Positions 61,649 to 64,000 of a DNA stretch of 64,000 nucleotides are shown here, piece by piece (positions within the stretch are counted from its first letter, which is position 1; every line of letters begins with the position of its first letter). The DNA lies in contig NZ_PPQS01000025.1 in the NCBI RefSeq assembly GCF_002902405.1, positions 1-64,000 on the forward strand, given 5' to 3'. The notes below the pieces were generated by a model. The model searched no databases, was not told where the DNA came from, and saw only the letters and a list, made by a program, of their open reading frames with translations. Made by a program: the position numbers and the translations under genes. The DNA is from Staphylococcus schweitzeri (GTDB lineage: Bacteria; Bacillota; Bacilli; Staphylococcales; Staphylococcaceae).

Positions 61649-62127
61649 ATTGATAAGAACCTCCTTATTATTAATTTTTTTGAAAAGATGACAGATAGCT
61701 TTTTTAGCGTATTTTAAAAATTTAATCGTCATCTTAATAATATATTGTTAATGTTAAAAAAGTGTGATGAGTCAATTGTAAATATATTTATAACTTTAAT
61801 CATAACGAAAAAGGTATAGAGAAAACAAAAATTTATACTTGGCGTTGTAAATATAGTTTTAAAAGGTAAAAGAATGTCGGAATAAAGTTACAGAAATTAC
61901 TATATATTATATTCATCAAGGTCAAGTAGTAGTGCTAAAGTTAACATCACGGGATAGCTATATCGTGACCTTAAAATGGTAAATGTATGTACATATCTCT
62001 CGTTTTGCAGTGAGTATATTATTTTTCGACGTACAAAAAACAGTTCATTAAAAGTAAAATTACATCTACTTTAATGAACTGTTGTTAAATTATATAATGT
62101 CAAAAATTGAGCAGTTACGTATGAAAT
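61649..62127. other. Intergenic region aldH to ppaC
   Basis: 479 bases without a gene. It holds the palindrome CACGGGATAGCTATATCGTG (61949-61970), the second copy of the GGTCAAGT/TTAGCACT/GTTAACAT motif set, and the ppaC terminator. Confidence 0.55.
62038..62085 (-). terminator. ppaC terminator
   Basis: ACAGTTCATTAAAAGTA and TACTTTAATGAACTGT; stem of about 15 pairs, followed by a T run on the minus strand. Confidence 0.88.
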
Positions 62128-63057
62128 TTATTTTGTCAATGCTTCAGTGATTTGAGGTACTATTTGTTTTTTACGAGAAACAACACCAGATAAAAATGCC
62201 ATATCATCTTCTAATTGAACATTGAATGCCTCACCGACTTTATCTTTTTCAGCACCTACAACTAAGATTTTAGAATCACTATTAATAATATCAGTTACAA
62301 CAAGTACGAATAAGTCGTATTTTTCTTGAGCACTAACAGCAAGCATTTCTCGTTCTAAATCTTCTTTGCGATTTAACACTTCATCAAGGTCAACTGCATT
62401 GACTTGTGCAATACGTGTCACGTAATCACCCATAGTGAATGATTTAGCATCCATATTTAATAAGAATTCAACTGATTTGTCAGTTGTTGAAGCGCCTGCT
62501 TTTAACATATCTAAGCCGTATTTTTGAATATCAACTTTAGCGATATCTTTTAATTCTTCAGCTGCTTTAACATCTTGTTGTGTACATGTTGGTGATTTGA
62601 AAAGTAAGCTATCTGAGATAATTGCTGATAACATTAAACCAGCAATTTCAGGTTTAATTTCAAAGCCACGTTCTCTGAACATTTTGTAAAGGATTGTAGC
62701 TGTACAACCAACAGGTTCAGCACGATAACATAAAGGACCAGCAGTTTCGAAATTCGCAATTCTATGATGATCGATTACATGCTTAATTGTAGCAGCGGCA
62801 ATTGTATCAGAGCTTTGTTGAAATTCGTTGTGGTCAACTAAGATAACATCTTGTCCTTCAAGATTATCAGTTAGTAATTCCGGAGCAGGTACATTAAATG
62901 TATCTAACGCGAATTGTGTTTCTGCGCTTACATCACCTAAGCGGTATGCTTTAGCACCTGAATTGCCTCTAAGTTGTTCAAATTCTGCCATAATAATCGC
63001 AGATGAAATTGCATCAGTGTCTGGATTTTTATGTCCGAAAATATATGTTTTAGCCAT
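62128..63057 (-). CDS. ppaC: Manganese-dependent inorganic pyrophosphatase (family II)
   Basis: 309 residues from ATG 63057; GGGAG is ten bases upstream, while the TTG at 63063 lies too close. DHH phosphoesterase motifs: FGHKNPDTDAI (8-18), VDHNE (near 76) and DHHRI (near 97) coordinate two Mn2+. The C-terminal DHHA2 domain has SRKKQIVPQI. It hydrolyses pyrophosphate and drives biosynthetic reactions. It is 53 bases downstream of pncA on the same strand, perhaps one transcript. Confidence 0.97.
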   Translation of the reverse strand: MAKTYIFGHKNPDTDAISSAIIMAEFEQLRGNSGAKAYRLGDVSAETQFALDTFNVPAPELLTDNLEGQDVILVDHNEFQQSSDTIAAATIKHVIDHHRIANFETAGPLCYRAEPVGCTATILYKMFRERGFEIKPEIAGLMLSAIISDSLLFKSPTCTQQDVKAAEELKDIAKVDIQKYGLDMLKAGASTTDKSVEFLLNMDAKSFTMGDYVTRIAQVNAVDLDEVLNRKEDLEREMLAVSAQEKYDLFVLVVTDIINSDSKILVVGAEKDKVGEAFNVQLEDDMAFLSGVVSRKKQIVPQITEALTK

Positions 63058-63109
63058 TGTCAAATATCTCCCTTGTATATTGTATTCTTTAAAATTATTT
63101 TAGCATGAT

Positions 63110-63670
63110 TTAAACGTGTTGTTCTACCTCTGCACCTAATGAGTTTTTGAAATGTGCAAGTGCCCACTCATGCCCTTTTTGATTAAATGAAGCTACACCC
63201 TCAGCAGGCACTGAAATTTTATAGCCTAAATTGTATGCAGAAATTGCCGTGTGTAATACGCAAATATCAGTACATACGCCAACGATTTCTACTTGATTAA
63301 TACTTCTTTCTCTCAATAAACTATCAAGTGGGGTACCAAAGAACGAATCGTAGCGGGTTTTGTCAATGAAATGTACATTAGATTGCGCTTTGATTGTTTC
63401 ATATAATTTACCAACTTTACCGTATAATTCTCTGCCACGAGTTTCTACTATATTGTGTGGTGGGAATAATTTACTTTCAGGATGATGAATGTCATGTAAA
63501 TAATGTAAATCCATTAAAAAGAATATATGGTCTTGATAATAATTAAAATCATTGATACGAGAAACAATAAAATCTTCTATATTTTGTCCGGGTTTACCAC
63601 AAGTAAGTAAGCCATCGTCTGCGATAAAATCATATGAATAGTCAACAACTAATAGTGCGCGATGTGTCAT
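63110..63670 (-). CDS. pncA: Nicotinamidase / isochorismatase family hydrolase
   Basis: 186 residues. Catalytic triad D10 (LVVDYSYDF), K104 (FIDKTRYDSFFG) and C137 (VGVCTDICVLHTA); metal ligands D54 and H56 in MDLHYLHD. It deamidates nicotinamide to nicotinate for NAD salvage, the usual function of this exact motif set. The isochorismatase family also includes other amidohydrolases, but length and motifs fit PncA. Same strand as ppaC. Confidence 0.92.
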   Translation of the reverse strand: MTHRALLVVDYSYDFIADDGLLTCGKPGQNIEDFIVSRINDFNYYQDHIFFLMDLHYLHDIHHPESKLFPPHNIVETRGRELYGKVGKLYETIKAQSNVHFIDKTRYDSFFGTPLDSLLRERSINQVEIVGVCTDICVLHTAISAYNLGYKISVPAEGVASFNQKGHEWALAHFKNSLGAEVEQHV

Positions 63671-64000
63671 TCAACATCTCTCCTATATAATAATAAAATA
63701 AACTCCCATCTATTCATAAATGCTAGAGTAATTTTTAACCCAAATGGTTAATATATAAATATAGATTAAGTATATAGATTAATCAACTTTTTTGGAAGAG
63801 TAAATAACGTAATCACTCAATATTATGGGATATTTTTGAACTATATTTTAAAAAATGAATTTATAAATACTAGATTTGGCAGGTAAGTAACTAAGATTGC
63901 AATGCGGCGATTTATGAATATATGTATGCTGTGGATTTTAAAAAAGTAACTTAAAGTAATGTTGGTACGTGAATCTAAACAAATATATAAGGTTATAAAT
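63671..64000. other. Right-edge non-coding stretch
   Basis: 330 bases with no gene recognised; AT-rich, with the probable pncA promoter at its left end. No terminator or repeat is clear. Confidence 0.5.

Overview
The window is chromosomal DNA (AT-rich, about one third GC) from the Staphylococcus aureus complex. The gene order ilv-leu / tsa / rex / scr / agr-RNAIII / sdrH-mroQ / groESL / fhuD1 / lukHG / hlb / eap / pmt / aldH / ppaC / pncA is the S. aureus core order, written here in reverse complement of the usual map. Several proteins (IlvA, Hlb, LukH, Eap, SdrH) appear to differ from the S. aureus reference proteins I remember by more than ordinary strain variation. A divergent S. aureus lineage or a sister species (S. 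argenteus, S. schweitzeri) is therefore plausible; this rests on memory, not on a search. AgrD carries the octapeptide YSTCYFIM, so the strain is agr group IV.

Regions. 1-12,000: a small membrane-anchored protein, then the complete branched-chain amino acid operon ilvDBNC-leuABCD-ilvA on the minus strand. It is preceded by an Ile/Leu-rich leader peptide, a chain of alternative hairpins ending in a terminator, and a CodY-like box. 12,000-19,700: tsaE-tsaB-rimI-tsaD (t6A tRNA modification), a membrane-anchored MutS-like ATPase, a cluster of DnaA boxes, an ABC-F ATPase and rex. 19,900-26,500: a thiosulfate-type transporter with its TusA partner, an ammonium channel, and sucrose use genes scrR-scrB-scrK. 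26,800-30,350: agrBDCA on the minus strand, divergent from RNAIII with hld. 30,800-34,500: a nitrilase-family amidase, a nitroreductase, sdrH and the Agr-linked protease mroQ. 34,600-38,500: groES-groEL under CIRCE and CtsR boxes, and the K+ channel subunit ktrB. 38,600-42,000: a Fur-type promoter with fhuD1, a methyltransferase and an M20 peptidase. 42,400-47,800: a secreted virulence block, lukH-lukG, an intact hlb (no phage inserted) and a five-domain eap. 48,000-54,500: an aminotransferase, an SOS-box small membrane peptide, the pmtR-pmtABCD exporter of phenol-soluble modulins, and a thioredoxin-like protein. 54,600-64,000: DUF1700/DUF4097 envelope genes, a C45-like Ntn hydrolase, a LexA-box YolD-like gene, pgl, aldH, ppaC and pncA.

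How they work together: Agr and RNAIII control the toxins. Delta-haemolysin, encoded inside RNAIII, is itself a phenol-soluble modulin, and its exporter PmtABCD lies about 20 kb away. MroQ acts in Agr peptide signalling. CodY links amino acid supply to the ilv-leu operon and, by established knowledge, to agr.

Most notable items: a 32-residue membrane peptide behind a LexA box, resembling SOS-induced type I toxins; a DnaA-box cluster beside the ABC-F gene; the ilv attenuator; an array of hairpins downstream of RNAIII; and empty phage and pathogenicity-island attachment sites in hlb and groEL. No tRNA, rRNA, CRISPR array or complete insertion sequence was seen.
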